Assembly: GCA_946482365.1 (NCBI GenBank)
Contig: CAMLQY010000013.1
Coordinates: 1 to 53,438 of the forward strand
Reading direction: 5' to 3'
Source of the DNA: an uncultured Actinomycetes bacterium
GTDB lineage: Bacteria; Actinomycetota; Thermoleophilia; Solirubrobacterales; 70-9
DNA length: 53,438 bases
Shown here piece by piece: positions 41,687 to 50,646 of the stretch; within the stretch, counting starts at the first letter, position 1, and each line of letters starts with the position of its first letter. The position numbers and the translations under genes are program-made. Below the pieces are notes generated by a model. That model saw only the letters and a list, made by a program, of their open reading frames with translations. It had not been told where the DNA came from and did no database searches.

Positions 41687-43089
41687 GGTCCCGGGGGCGC
41701 GTCGTCGGGGTTGCACTCGGAGGTCGTCACGCCCGAGCCCGAGAAGGGGGGTTCGACGAAGGGGCTGGAGCCGTCGGCGGCGGGCTGGCTGGCCCCGCCC
41801 GGGCAGCGGCGGGTGACCCCTGCCGCGCTGCCGAAGACGTCGTACTGTTCGCTCGGCGAGATCGGTTCAAGCGCGGCGCCGCTGCCGGCGAACTCGAAGA
41901 TGTTGAGGTCGGAGAAGCTGGCCCGGGCGTAGTGGCCGTTGCCGTCGAAAGGCGCCGAAACCTGGCCCAGCTTGGCGAACCCGTTGAAGAGGTCGGGTGC
42001 GTAGGCGCGGAAGAAGTCGAGGTTCGGCTGGAAGTCGGAGATCGCGCCTTCGGCGTGGGGGAAGGTCCTCGAGGCCCGCCGCTGGACCGTCGGCAGCGCC
42101 GCCAGCAGTTCGTTGGCGTCGTTGGCGAAGCCCGGGCGGGCCACGGTGAGGCGGAGGTTCTTGAAGACCGGCACCGCTTTCGAGAGCACCGGGCGCAGTT
42201 CGCCCAGGAACGGGGCGAGGCCCTTGGTGGCGGTCGCCGAGGCTTCGATCAGCGGTTCGAGGTCGTCGAGGGCGGCTCGCAGGTTGACGAAGGTCGTGTT
42301 CGCCTGGCGGAAGGTGGGGGGCAGGAGCGCCAGGCTGCGGCCGAGGGCGACGTTCTCCTCGGCGATCGCGCCGAACGCCGTGCTGGCATTGGAGATCGCG
42401 CTGGAGAGCTCCTCGCTGCGTTCGGATACTGCCGTGCCCAGGCGGCTGGAGCTGACCAGGAACCGCGCGAAGAGCCGTTCGTCGGCGGTCAGTTCGCGGA
42501 AGAGCGCCCCGGCCCGGTTGAGGCCGACGCCGAAGTACTTGATCGCGTCGTTGCCGTCCTCCCCGCGCCCGGCGTACCAGGTCGCGTTGCCGCGGATGAA
42601 CTCGCCGAGGGCGCGGCGGACGGGCGTCGGGAACGTGTTGAAGAGCTGGTCGATGTCGACCGGGGTGGTGGTCGAGGCGAGGCCCAGCGTCGCGTCCTCG
42701 CCCAGCGACGGGTTGCTGTTGGGGCCCGGGCTGATCGAGACGTAGTGGTTGGCCACGCCCGAGAGCGAGGTCGCGCGGATGGTCGCCGTGGTGCCCTCGT
42801 GCAGCTCCTGTTCGACGCTGACCTCGACCTCGGCGAGGTTGTCGTCGGTGAGGTCGATGCTCTCGACCGAGCCGACCGGCTGGCCGCCGATCAGGACCTG
42901 GTTGTCGGGGACGAGCTGGCTGGCGTTCTGGAAGAGCAGCCGGTAGCGGTGCCCGCCGTCGCCGCCGAAGATGACGGCGCCGAGTGCGATCACCGCAACC
43001 GCCAGCACCGCGATCGCCGCGATCCGCGCGGGGGTCACCCCCCGGCTTTGCGCCGCGCTCTTGTCCTCGCCTGAGGGTTTGGCAGCCAC
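41683..43089 (-). CDS. MCE-family (MlaD-domain) protein, first gene of the operon
   Basis: 468 residues from GTG 43089; TTG 43167 would add 26 residues without changing the domains. Membrane helix 'IAAIAVLAVAVIALGAVIFG', MlaD core 'DNQVLIGGQPVGSVESIDLT' and 'TIRATSLSGVANHYVSISPG', then 'VDIDQLFNTFPTPVRRALGE' and a long helical region. It is the promoter-proximal gene of six overlapping mce genes. Unlike mycobacterial loci there are no yrbEA/yrbEB permease genes in front: the next gene, 189 bp away, is divergent and encodes a secreted protein. Confidence 0.88.
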   Translation of the reverse strand: MAAKPSGEDKSAAQSRGVTPARIAAIAVLAVAVIALGAVIFGGDGGHRYRLLFQNASQLVPDNQVLIGGQPVGSVESIDLTDDNLAEVEVSVEQELHEGTTATIRATSLSGVANHYVSISPGPNSNPSLGEDATLGLASTTTPVDIDQLFNTFPTPVRRALGEFIRGNATWYAGRGEDGNDAIKYFGVGLNRAGALFRELTADERLFARFLVSSSRLGTAVSERSEELSSAISNASTAFGAIAEENVALGRSLALLPPTFRQANTTFVNLRAALDDLEPLIEASATATKGLAPFLGELRPVLSKAVPVFKNLRLTVARPGFANDANELLAALPTVQRRASRTFPHAEGAISDFQPNLDFFRAYAPDLFNGFAKLGQVSAPFDGNGHYARASFSDLNIFEFAGSGAALEPISPSEQYDVFGSAAGVTRRCPGGASQPAADGSSPFVEPPFSGSGVTTSECNPDDAPPGP

Positions 43090-43277
43090 GGATCGTCGCT
43101 TGCGGTTCCCCGGCCTCCGATCCGGGGGAAACGGCTGCAGAATCGTATCCGAGCCGCCCGCTGCCAAGCGAGGCGCGTGCAGGTACTTAACTGGAATTCA
43201 ACGCGCTACTCTGGAACTGCAGCGGGTTAAGGGTAATGGGGGCGCGGGGGCCAAACCGAAAAGGAGCGAGAAAGCCA

Positions 43278-44072
43278 ATGCGCAAACGTCTGACCATTGC
43301 CGTTGCCATGGCGGTAGGTGTAGCCGTCACGGTCGCCGGCGCAGCCTCGGCCGTCCAGTCCCCGACGCTCGTCGGCGCCGACGGCAACACCCAGAGCATC
43401 AACGTGAAGTACTCGCCGCAGAAGGTGTCGAAGAAAACGGCGGAACCCGTCACCCTGGAGGTGAAAACCGCCACCGACAACGCGACGACGGCCAACGGCG
43501 TCCCGATACCGGCGACGCGCGCGGTGGTCGACTTCCCCAAAGGGCTGAAGATCTTCAGCAAGGGCTACCCGACCTGCAACCCGGCGGTCCTGCAGAACAC
43601 CTCGACCGAAAAAGCGCTCGAAGAATGCAAACGGGCGAAGCTCGGCACCGGCCAGGGGAGTGCCGACCTCGTGGTCGGCGAAAAAGTCTTCCCCGTCGTC
43701 ACCGGGATCGTGGCTTTCAACGGCATCCCCCAGGGCGGCAAGCCGGTGATCCTCCTGCACAACTACGCCGCCACTCCGATCCAGACCACGCTCGTCCTCA
43801 CCGGCGTGGTGAAGAACCTCAACCAGGGAGCCTTCGGCTCGCGGCTCGACGTTGAAATCCCGCTGATCGCGGGGGGTCAGGGCGCGCTCACCAGCTTCGG
43901 CATGAAGATCTTCAAAACCTTCTCCTACAAAGGCAAGAAGCGCAGCTACGTGAGCATCTCCTGCCCGAGCAAGAAGTGGAAGACGCGCGGGGAATTCGTC
44001 TTCAGGGACGGCGAAGCGCTGACCCCGTCGGTGACCCAGAAGTGCACCCAGAAGCCGGAAAAGAAGAAATAG
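43278..44072 (+). CDS. Secreted protein, 'GFxPxxLP / SYvxaxC' family, copy 3
   Basis: 264 residues. ATG 43278 has AAAGGAG upstream and gives a signal peptide (MRKRLTIAVAMAVGVAVTVA...AASA). It is the most divergent copy but keeps 'VKYSPQKVSKKTAEPV', 'YPTCNPAVL', 'CKRAKLGTGQGSADL', 'GIVAFNGIPQGGKPVILLHN', 'IPLIAGGQGALTSFGMKI', 'FSYKGKKRSYVSISC', 'FRDGEALTPSV' and the last cysteine. It diverges from the mce operon and converges on the MMPL transporter gene (12-bp gap), which suggests work at the cell surface in lipid handling, by context only. Confidence 0.75.
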   Translation: MRKRLTIAVAMAVGVAVTVAGAASAVQSPTLVGADGNTQSINVKYSPQKVSKKTAEPVTLEVKTATDNATTANGVPIPATRAVVDFPKGLKIFSKGYPTCNPAVLQNTSTEKALEECKRAKLGTGQGSADLVVGEKVFPVVTGIVAFNGIPQGGKPVILLHNYAATPIQTTLVLTGVVKNLNQGAFGSRLDVEIPLIAGGQGALTSFGMKIFKTFSYKGKKRSYVSISCPSKKWKTRGEFVFRDGEALTPSVTQKCTQKPEKKK

Positions 44073-44084
44073 GAGGACGGCCGG

Positions 44085-47000
44085 TCAGACGTTGAGGCGT
44101 GGCAGCGCCCGCTCCAGCGGGCGCGGCAGCCACCAGACCCGATCGCCGATCAGCAGCATCAGCGCCGGCAGCAGGACGATGCGGACGACGGTGGCGTCGA
44201 GGAGCACCGCGACGGTCAGCCCGATCCCGAGCTGGCTGACCGTCTGCACCGGCGCCCCCGCGAAGGCGATGAAGACGGCCATCATGATCACCGCCGCGCC
44301 GGTGATCACGCGGGCCGTCCGCTCCAGGCCGAAGTGGATCGCCGCCGCGTTGTCGCCGTGCTCGTCGTAGTGCTCGCGCATCCGCACCAGGAGGAAGACC
44401 GCGTAGTCGATCGAGAGGCCGAAGACGACGCCGAAGATCATCGTCGCGCCGACCGCGTTGATGTAGGTGTTGCCGCCGAGGGGCCAGCCCTCGGGCACGT
44501 TGGTGAGCAGGGTGAGGATGCCGAAGGCGACGGCGACGGTGAGCAGGTTGAGCCCGACGGCGATCGCCGCCAGGGGAAGCGAGCGCAGGACGAGGACGAG
44601 GACGAGGAAGGTGGCGAGCGTGATCGCCGCGATCACCCAGGGCATCCGCTCCCTGGTCACGCGGCTGTAGGTGTTGAGGGTGGCGGTGCCGCCGGCGACC
44701 CCGGCCTCGACGTTCGCTTTCTCGCTCAGCTCCGCAGCGTCCTCTTCCAGGCGCTCGTTGAACTCGACCGACCCGTCGGTGGCGAAGTCGTAGCGGGTGG
44801 TGACGAGGTACCGCGCCGCCTGGCCCCCGCGTTCCAGGTCGACGGCTCCGGTGGCGGCCTCGCGCAGCTGCCCGCGCGTCCCGTCGAGGGCGGTGAGGAC
44901 GAAGTAGCCCGAGTCGAAGATCCCGGGCGTGGTGCGGCGCAGGTTGTCGACCTGGCGGTTGAGCCTGGCGTTCTGGGAGACGATGCGGACCGTGGCGCTG
45001 CGCAGGCCCGACTGCAGGGGATAGGAGCGCGTGTACGCTTCGCCGAGCCTTCGTTCGAGCTCGGAAGTGCCGTCGGCGAGCCGGGTCAGCCCGCCGGCCA
45101 GCAGGGACATGGCGGAGTCGGCTTCGCCGAGCCCGCCGGCCAGCTGCTGCGCTTCCCGGTCGAGGATCTCCGCGCCGTCGGCGAGCTTGTCGCCGCCGCG
45201 GGCGATTTTGAAGAGGCCGTCCGACAGTCGCGTCGCGCCCCTGTTGAGCCCTCTGAGATTGCTCAGCGTGCTCTGCAGCCAGAACTTGATCGACTTCGCG
45301 TCGTCGACGTTTTGGTCGAGCCGTTCGGCGAGGGCGCCGAGCTCTGCCGGCAGCGTGCTGGAGATCGCCGCCGCCTGGCGAACCGCCGCCAGGGCGGCGT
45401 CGTAGTTCGGGTCGGTCTTGCCCACGGTCATGCCTTCGAGCTGCTGCAGGGCCGTCTTCAGCTGGTCGTCAGCCGCCTGCGCCGAGGCCTGCAGTTGCGG
45501 CACCGTGCTCTGCGAGTCCTGCTGGAGCGAGCGGGTGAGGCGGCGCGAGTCCGGCAGCACGTTGACGTTGAGGTTGGGGATGAGATCGTGGGTGCCGAAC
45601 TTGAGCGCGAGGCTTGCCGTCGCCGCTTCCTGCTGCGCTTCCGCCAGTTTCCGCGAGCCCTCCGCGAACTGCTCGATCGCGTCGACCGCTTCTTCGCCGC
45701 CGGTCGCAGCTTCGCCGAGGCCCTCCGCAAGCGCCACCGCCCCCTCCTCCGCCCGGCTCGAGCCCTGGGCGAGGAGGCCCGCGCCGAAGGTGGCTTGCGA
45801 AAGCCCTTTGCGCAGAGCCGAGACTCCATCTGCGGCCCGGTCGAGGTTCTTCCCCAGCCGGTCGAGGTTCGCCAGCGGCCCGGTCCCGTCGTCGGAGGAG
45901 AGCAGGGCGTCGCCACGGCGGCGCAGCGGTTCGACCGCCTTTGCCACCTCGCCAGGGCCGATCACGCTCTGCACGCCGGGCAGAGCGGCGACCTGGCGCT
46001 GCCAGCGGCTCAGGGTCGAGAGCCGGTCCGGTTCGGTGATCGGGCCGTCCTTGGCGACCGCGATCACCACGAAGGGGGCGTCGAAGCCGGCACCCACCGA
46101 GTCCTGGACCCTTTCGGCGTCGAGGCGGGCCGGCGAGTCGTGCGGGAGTTCGCCGACCGTGAAGGGGCCGGTCTTCAGCGCGATCGCCGGCGCGGCGAGG
46201 ATCAGCACGACGGCGCCGATCGCGAGCGAGACCGGAACCGGGCGGCTGAGGGCGGCGCCGACGACGGTCATCAGGCGCGAGCGCTCCCCGTTGGGCGCGG
46301 CGCCGATCCGCCAGCGGTCTACGTTGGGCCCGAGCAGGACCAGGATCGGCGGGCCGACGAGCGTGGCGACGAGGACCGTGAGCAGGACGACCAGGGCCAG
46401 GGCGCCGGCGAGCGAGGCGAGCAGGGCGCCGGGCACGACGAACATCGCCACGACCATCGAGAGGATCAGGGTGCTGCCGGCAAAGATCGTCGTCCGCCCG
46501 GCCGTGCGCCGGGTCGTCCAGGCGGCGTCGAGGGGGTCGGCCCCTTCGGCCAGCTCTTCGCGGAAGCGCGAGACCAGCAGCAGCGCGTAGTCGACGCCGA
46601 GGGCGAGGCCCATCATCGAGCAGACGACCAAGGCCAGGGCTTCGATGCCGAAGAAGTTGGTCAGCAGCGCGAGCAGCCCGCGCGAGGTGAGGACGGCGAT
46701 CGCACCGAAGGCGAGTGGGATCGCCGCGGCCACGGGGGAGCGGAAGACCAGCAGGAGGACGATCAGGAGGATCGGCATCGCGATCAGCTCGCCCTGCTCC
46801 GCCGCGTCGATCGAGTCGTCCTGGATCGTCTTCGTCAGGGTGGCCTGGCCGGTCTGCGTGGCCTCGACCGGCGCATGGACCTCCTCGGCGAGGATGTCTT
46901 CGACCAGCGGCACCTTGTCCTGGGCCGCCTCCTCGATGTCGACGTGGAAGTCGGCGATGATCAGGGCCCGGTCGGGCCTGGGGCGCAGCTGCTCGACCGA

Positions 47001-47363
47001 GCCGCGGTCCCAGGGGGAGACCGTCGTCACCTTCGGGTCCTCGCGCAGGGCCCGGACAAGGTCGGGGCCCTGGCGGTCGATCGCGCGCGGCGGCCCTTCC
47101 AGGAGGATCGCGAAGATCGCCGTGTCGCCGAAGTGGTCGCGCAGCAGCTCGTTGGACCTTTCCGTCTCGGTCCCGGGGATGTCCAGCGAGCTGGGGCTGA
47201 GCTTCTCCTCGAGGCTGAAGCCGAAGGCGGAGAGGGCCGCGATCAGGATCAGGGCAACCGCCAGCGCGCGGCGCGGATGCCGCAGCGACACCGGGGGGCG
47301 GGCTTTGCCCTCGCGACTTCCGCGATCGCCGTCGCTCCGCCCCCTGCTCCTCCTCACGGGCAC
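44085..47363 (-). CDS. MMPL/RND-family transporter
   Basis: 1092 residues, two homologous halves. Each half has a membrane helix, an outer loop domain and five more helices: first half 'RALAVALILIAALSAFGFSL' then about 205-370; second half about 880-1085. Signatures include 'MMGLALGVDYALLLVSRFRE' and 'IFGVVFGLSIDYAVFLLVRM', the family's Asp-Tyr proton-relay motif in both halves. Between them lies a very long helical, Leu/Ala/Gly-rich domain (about 500-830; repeats of 'LAxGxxxLAxG' type), like YhgE/Pip-type proteins. MMPL pumps export lipids in actinobacteria. Next to mce, it suggests a lipid-trafficking locus. Confidence 0.92.
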   Translation of the reverse strand: MPVRRSRGRSDGDRGSREGKARPPVSLRHPRRALAVALILIAALSAFGFSLEEKLSPSSLDIPGTETERSNELLRDHFGDTAIFAILLEGPPRAIDRQGPDLVRALREDPKVTTVSPWDRGSVEQLRPRPDRALIIADFHVDIEEAAQDKVPLVEDILAEEVHAPVEATQTGQATLTKTIQDDSIDAAEQGELIAMPILLIVLLLVFRSPVAAAIPLAFGAIAVLTSRGLLALLTNFFGIEALALVVCSMMGLALGVDYALLLVSRFREELAEGADPLDAAWTTRRTAGRTTIFAGSTLILSMVVAMFVVPGALLASLAGALALVVLLTVLVATLVGPPILVLLGPNVDRWRIGAAPNGERSRLMTVVGAALSRPVPVSLAIGAVVLILAAPAIALKTGPFTVGELPHDSPARLDAERVQDSVGAGFDAPFVVIAVAKDGPITEPDRLSTLSRWQRQVAALPGVQSVIGPGEVAKAVEPLRRRGDALLSSDDGTGPLANLDRLGKNLDRAADGVSALRKGLSQATFGAGLLAQGSSRAEEGAVALAEGLGEAATGGEEAVDAIEQFAEGSRKLAEAQQEAATASLALKFGTHDLIPNLNVNVLPDSRRLTRSLQQDSQSTVPQLQASAQAADDQLKTALQQLEGMTVGKTDPNYDAALAAVRQAAAISSTLPAELGALAERLDQNVDDAKSIKFWLQSTLSNLRGLNRGATRLSDGLFKIARGGDKLADGAEILDREAQQLAGGLGEADSAMSLLAGGLTRLADGTSELERRLGEAYTRSYPLQSGLRSATVRIVSQNARLNRQVDNLRRTTPGIFDSGYFVLTALDGTRGQLREAATGAVDLERGGQAARYLVTTRYDFATDGSVEFNERLEEDAAELSEKANVEAGVAGGTATLNTYSRVTRERMPWVIAAITLATFLVLVLVLRSLPLAAIAVGLNLLTVAVAFGILTLLTNVPEGWPLGGNTYINAVGATMIFGVVFGLSIDYAVFLLVRMREHYDEHGDNAAAIHFGLERTARVITGAAVIMMAVFIAFAGAPVQTVSQLGIGLTVAVLLDATVVRIVLLPALMLLIGDRVWWLPRPLERALPRLNV

Positions 47364-47478
47364 GCCTGTAGTTTGCCGGTCCAGGCGACGGAGCGGGGAG
47401 AAAGATGCGGAAGAGTCTGTTAAGGAACGGGTGCAGATCCCCGCACAGCCGACCCGCTAGCCTGACCCCCAGGGCGTT

Positions 47479-48228
47479 TTGAAGCGACTACTGGGAATCG
47501 GGATGCTCGCGCTCTGTGTCCTCTGCACAGGTGCCGCTGACGCTGCCCTGGTCAGGTTCGAAAACCTGATCCTCACAGCCGACGGCGGCTTCACCCCCCG
47601 CAACCTTCCTCGGCACTCCTACGCCCCGATCTCGTTCGAGGGCCACGCGAACCTGAGAGCGGTCGACGGCGGGCGGCCCCAGGCCGTGCGGCAGATCGTG
47701 CTCGACTTCGACCGCGACGGTCGCCTCAGCACCGCCGGGCTGCCCGTCTGCGACCCGGCTGCGCTGGTGGAAGCGACACCGGACGAAGCGCGCGCCAGGT
47801 GCCCGCGGGCGATCGTGGGCGACGGCCGGGTCGACGCCATGATCGCGCTGAGCGGGGGCGCGGTCATGGCCGGCTCCCCGCTGACGATCTTCAACGGCCC
47901 GCGCCAGGAAGGCCACCCCACGGCGGTCCTTCACGCCCGTACCACGGTGCCTTCGATCCAGACGTTCGTGATCACGGTCCCGATCGAAAGGCGGCCGGGA
48001 GAATTCCGCTACCGCGTCACCGTCGACGTCCCCCCGATCGCCGCCGGCATGGGCTCGCTCACGCACATCGACGCAACGGTCGGCCGCCGCTATCGCTTCG
48101 GCGGCGCCAGGCGCAGCTACGTCTCCGCGCGCTGCAGCGACAACGTACTGCGCACGCACGGTCGGCTGACCTTCGCCGAGGGCCTCCTGATCGACGGCAG
48201 CATCGACAAGGGTTGCACCTTCCGCTAG
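47479..48228 (+). CDS. Secreted protein, 'GFxPxxLP / SYvxaxC' family, copy 4
   Basis: 249 residues. TTG 47479 gives a good signal peptide (MKRLLGIGMLALCVLCTGAADA). Family landmarks: 'ADGGFTPRNLPRHSYAPISF', 'GLPVCDPAAL', 'CPRAIVGDGRVDA', 'PLTIFNGPRQEGHPTAVLHA', 'PPIAAGMGSLTHIDATVGRR', 'YRFGGARRSYVSARC', 'FAEGLLIDGSI' and a last cysteine three residues from the end. This copy is richer in Arg than Lys compared with copies 2 and 3. It diverges from the MMPL gene over 115 bp, a likely shared promoter region, and tRNA-Lys follows 34 bp later. Confidence 0.76.
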   Translation: MKRLLGIGMLALCVLCTGAADAALVRFENLILTADGGFTPRNLPRHSYAPISFEGHANLRAVDGGRPQAVRQIVLDFDRDGRLSTAGLPVCDPAALVEATPDEARARCPRAIVGDGRVDAMIALSGGAVMAGSPLTIFNGPRQEGHPTAVLHARTTVPSIQTFVITVPIERRPGEFRYRVTVDVPPIAAGMGSLTHIDATVGRRYRFGGARRSYVSARCSDNVLRTHGRLTFAEGLLIDGSIDKGCTFR

Positions 48229-48262
48229 ATAGAGGTGCCGGCCTTCCTATACTTCGCCGCCC

Positions 48263-48335
48263 GGGCCGTTAGCTCAGTTGGTAGAGCAGGAGACTCTTAA
48301 TCTCAAGGTCGAAGGTTCGAGCCCTTCACGGCCCA
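48263..48335 (+). tRNA. tRNA-Lys (anticodon CUU)
   Basis: A 73-nt cloverleaf: acceptor GGGCCGT/ACGGCCC, D arm GCTC/GAGC, anticodon loop CTCTTAA (CTT), T arm GAAGG-TTCGAGC-CCTTC, discriminator A. The first anticodon-stem pair is a G-A mismatch. CCA is not encoded. Confidence 0.95.
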
Positions 48336-48345
48336 TCCCCTCGTC

Positions 48346-49143
48346 CTATTCGCCCAGGCCGCCCGTGCTGCCGCCGAGCCCGCCGAAGGGGTTCTGCAGG
48401 GCTTCTTTGCCCTGTTCTTTTTCCGTTTTGGCGAAGCGCTTCTTTTCGGCTTGCCACTGCTTGCCGCGTTTGCGGGATTCGGCGAGCTGTTCTTCGACCT
48501 GTTTCTTTTCCGGGCCGGTGGCATTGTCTTTGGCTTTCTCACCGGCCGCGTCGCCGGCCTCGAAGTCGCCGGCCAGGTACTCGTAGGACGCGAGGGTGGT
48601 GAGGAAGCCGGTGGCAGGACGGGCTTCGGCGGCAAGGCGCTGGGCGGTCGCCGCTTCCTCGACGTTGGTGACGATTTCTTCGACGCTGAACGCCGATTCG
48701 GCAAGCGTGAAGAAAGTGTTTGCCATCAGCAGCGCCCCGGACGGGTTCGGCTCGTCGGTCTCTTCGAGGTAGCGGCTCCAGAACAGGGCCGCCTGTTCGA
48801 AGTCCTGCCGGCTCTCGGCGTCGACCACCGGCGCGCCGGTCTGGGGGTCGACTTCGGTCTCGGCGTTGCCGGCCCCGACCCGGGCGCGGGTGGCAGCGAG
48901 CAGCAAGTTCGGGTTGTCCTGGTCGCGGCTCAGCCTCTCTTCCGCCTCTTCCGCCTGTTCGGTCAGGATCTTGCTCGCTTCGGTGCTGCCGCCGCTGCCC
49001 ACGAGGCTGCCGAGGTTGACCGGGCCGACGACGAGGAAGAGGCTGGCGCCCATCAGCAGGGCGAGAACCGCGTAGACGACCCGGATGACGTTCTTCCGCC
49101 GTCCCCGGATGTCGAAGAGCATCCTCCGCTCGCCGTCTGCCAC
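48346..49143 (-). CDS. Membrane-anchored TPR-like protein
   Basis: 265 residues. A basic N-terminus and one membrane helix (VIRVVYAVLALLMGASLFLVV) are followed by a helical-hairpin region reminiscent of tetratricopeptide repeats ('PNLLLAATRARVGAGNAE'; 'DFEQAALFWSRYLEETDEPN'; 'LASYEYLAGDFEAGDAAGEK'). The C-terminus is Lys/Glu/Gln-rich with a Gly/Ser tail. It lies 5 bp after tatC and is probably the third gene of a tat operon. It may help assemble or quality-check an envelope complex, but this is a guess from context. Confidence 0.75.
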   Translation of the reverse strand: MADGERRMLFDIRGRRKNVIRVVYAVLALLMGASLFLVVGPVNLGSLVGSGGSTEASKILTEQAEEAEERLSRDQDNPNLLLAATRARVGAGNAETEVDPQTGAPVVDAESRQDFEQAALFWSRYLEETDEPNPSGALLMANTFFTLAESAFSVEEIVTNVEEAATAQRLAAEARPATGFLTTLASYEYLAGDFEAGDAAGEKAKDNATGPEKKQVEEQLAESRKRGKQWQAEKKRFAKTEKEQGKEALQNPFGGLGGSTGGLGE

Positions 49144-49148
49144 TCGAT

Positions 49149-49919
49149 TCAGCGCTCCTGTGTTGAGGGCCTTGCCATTCCTCCCGCCGCCTTCGGCGTG
49201 CCAAAGGCGCGAGCGATCAAGATACTCAACTCGTAGAGAAGTAGGAGCGGAACCATCTCGATCAGCATCGAGACCGGGTCGACGCCCGGCAGTGCGGCGG
49301 CAAGCAGGGCGATCGCGAGATAGGCGTAGCGACGGTTGCCGGAGAGCTGGTCGACGCTGACGATTCCGAGCCTGGTCACCGCGAGGATGCCCAGGGGCAG
49401 CTGGAAGACGAAGCCGCCGACGAGCATCGTGGTGGAGAAGAAGCTGTAGTAGTCGCGGGCGCGCACCTGGACGTTGAACTGGGTGTCGTTGAAGCCGAGC
49501 AGGAACTTGACCGCGGCCGGCATGACCACGAAGTAGGCGAAGAGGACTCCGATCGCAAAGAGGATCGGGACGAAGATCAGAAACGGCATGACGACGCGGC
49601 GCTCGCGATCGCTGAACGCCGGCAGCACGTAGGCGTATGCCTGGTAGAGCAGGATCGGGAGTGAGAGGATCAGGGCGCCGTAGGTGGCAACCGTGAGGGT
49701 CGTCGTGAACGGCTCGGCGACGCCGAAGGTGAGCAGCTTCTCGTGGTCGCTGGGGAGCGGCCCGGAGGCGATTTCCAGCAACGTCTCGTTTTGCCAGAAG
49801 CAGAGCCCCAGGGCGACGCCGAAGACGAGCAGGCAGACGATCACGCGGGTGCGCAGCTCGTCCAGATGCTCGACCAGCGTCAGCCGGTCCTCGTGGGAAA
49901 CCGGCCTCATCCGGGCCAT
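49149..49919 (-). CDS. tatC: Sec-independent translocase subunit TatC
   Basis: 256 residues with six membrane helices. 'LVEHLDELRTRVIVCLLVFG' at the N-terminus and 'PFTTTLTVATYGALILSLPI' are TatC signatures; the conserved glutamate in the second is replaced by the context 'FGVAEPF', which matches the usual F-x-x-x-E-P-F. TatC recognises twin-arginine signal peptides and forms the core of the translocon with TatA. It begins 9 bp after the tatA stop. Confidence 0.95.
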   Translation of the reverse strand: MARMRPVSHEDRLTLVEHLDELRTRVIVCLLVFGVALGLCFWQNETLLEIASGPLPSDHEKLLTFGVAEPFTTTLTVATYGALILSLPILLYQAYAYVLPAFSDRERRVVMPFLIFVPILFAIGVLFAYFVVMPAAVKFLLGFNDTQFNVQVRARDYYSFFSTTMLVGGFVFQLPLGILAVTRLGIVSVDQLSGNRRYAYLAIALLAAALPGVDPVSMLIEMVPLLLLYELSILIARAFGTPKAAGGMARPSTQER

Positions 49920-49928
49920 CGCGGGGCC

Positions 49929-50165
49929 TCAGCGACGGTCGTGCGCGACCGTCTCGTCCTCGGCGGGCGCCTCGGCGGCCTGCTGGGGCGGCTCGATCGC
50001 CTCGCGACTCTCTGGCTCGTCGCGACCGTCTCCGCTGACCGAGCCGCGGAACTCGCGGATCCCGCGGCCCAGGGACCGGCCAAGCTCCGGCAGGCGCTTG
50101 GGGCCGAAGACGACGAGGGCGATGATCAGGACGATCGCAAGCTCGAGGGGTCCGACGTTTGGCAT
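49929..50165 (-). CDS. tatA: Twin-arginine translocase subunit TatA
   Basis: 78 residues. One short membrane helix (PLELAIVLIIALVVF) runs into 'GPKRLPELGRSLGRGIREF', the F-G-P-x-x-L-P hinge and amphipathic helix typical of TatA/B. The acidic C-terminal tail is disordered. TatA oligomers thin or open the membrane for folded substrates. ATG 50165 has a TACCAT box 6 nt upstream. Heads the tatA-tatC-TPR unit. With no tatB in view, this may be a two-component (TatA/TatC) system, or tatB lies elsewhere. Confidence 0.93.
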   Translation of the reverse strand: MPNVGPLELAIVLIIALVVFGPKRLPELGRSLGRGIREFRGSVSGDGRDEPESREAIEPPQQAAEAPAEDETVAHDRR

Positions 50166-50171
50166 GGACCC

Positions 50172-50177
50172 ATGGTA
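50172..50177 (-). promoter_or_regulatory. Leaderless -10 box of tatA (TACCAT)
   Basis: On the minus strand TACCAT ends 6 nt before the tatA ATG; no ribosome-binding site is present. Confidence 0.45.
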
Positions 50178-50303
50178 ACGGTCGCCCTGCGCAATTGGAT
50201 CACGGTGAATTGGGGGGATTGCCTACTCATAAATGGGGTTTTTTCCGGTCCCCGCGGGTAAGTGCGGATTGACTCGGCCGCTCGAGGGTTCGATAAGGCA
50301 GAG

Positions 50304-50636
50304 ATGAGACACGCGGGCACCGGACAGACCAAAACCGCACTGGGGCTTCACATCTGCCCGCGTTGCTCCTCGCCACTGGTGCAGCCGACCTGCTGGGAGC
50401 AGGCGGGGGACCGCGGACACTGGCGGCTCTGGCGTCGCTGTCCCGAGTGCGAGTGGCAGCGGGACGAGGTCCACGGAGAAGCGGAGATCGACGCCTTCGA
50501 CGAAGAGCTCGACAACGGCACCCGCGACCTGACCAAGGTCTTGAAGGCGCTGGAGCACGAGAACATGCAGTACGTCGCCGACACCTTTGCGGCCGCGCTC
50601 GACGCCGACCTGATCACGGCCGACGACTTCAGTTAG
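50304..50636 (+). CDS. Small zinc-ribbon protein
   Basis: 110 residues. Two cysteine pairs, C18-x2-C21 ('CPRCSS') and C46-x2-C49 ('CPECEW'), 25 residues apart with Trp/Arg between them, form a zinc ribbon. The second half is an acidic helix-rich domain ('EAEIDAFDEELDNGTRDLTK', 'FAAALDADLITADDFS'). Such proteins may bind RNA polymerase or the ribosome, but I cannot assign a family. ATG 50304 has AAGGCAGAG just upstream; a start at 50262 is less likely. It diverges from tatA across 138 bp and converges with the prenyl synthase gene. Confidence 0.72.
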   Translation: MRHAGTGQTKTALGLHICPRCSSPLVQPTCWEQAGDRGHWRLWRRCPECEWQRDEVHGEAEIDAFDEELDNGTRDLTKVLKALEHENMQYVADTFAAALDADLITADDFS

Positions 50637-50646
50637 GGCGGCCGGC

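Noticed and set aside
44334..47423. Very long open frame (about 1029 codons) opposite the MMPL gene
   Set aside because: Asp/Gly/Arg-rich translation with no domains; a typical GC-rich shadow of the MMPL gene. The same holds for long frames opposite the PBP (12358-14886) and across 9019-11478.
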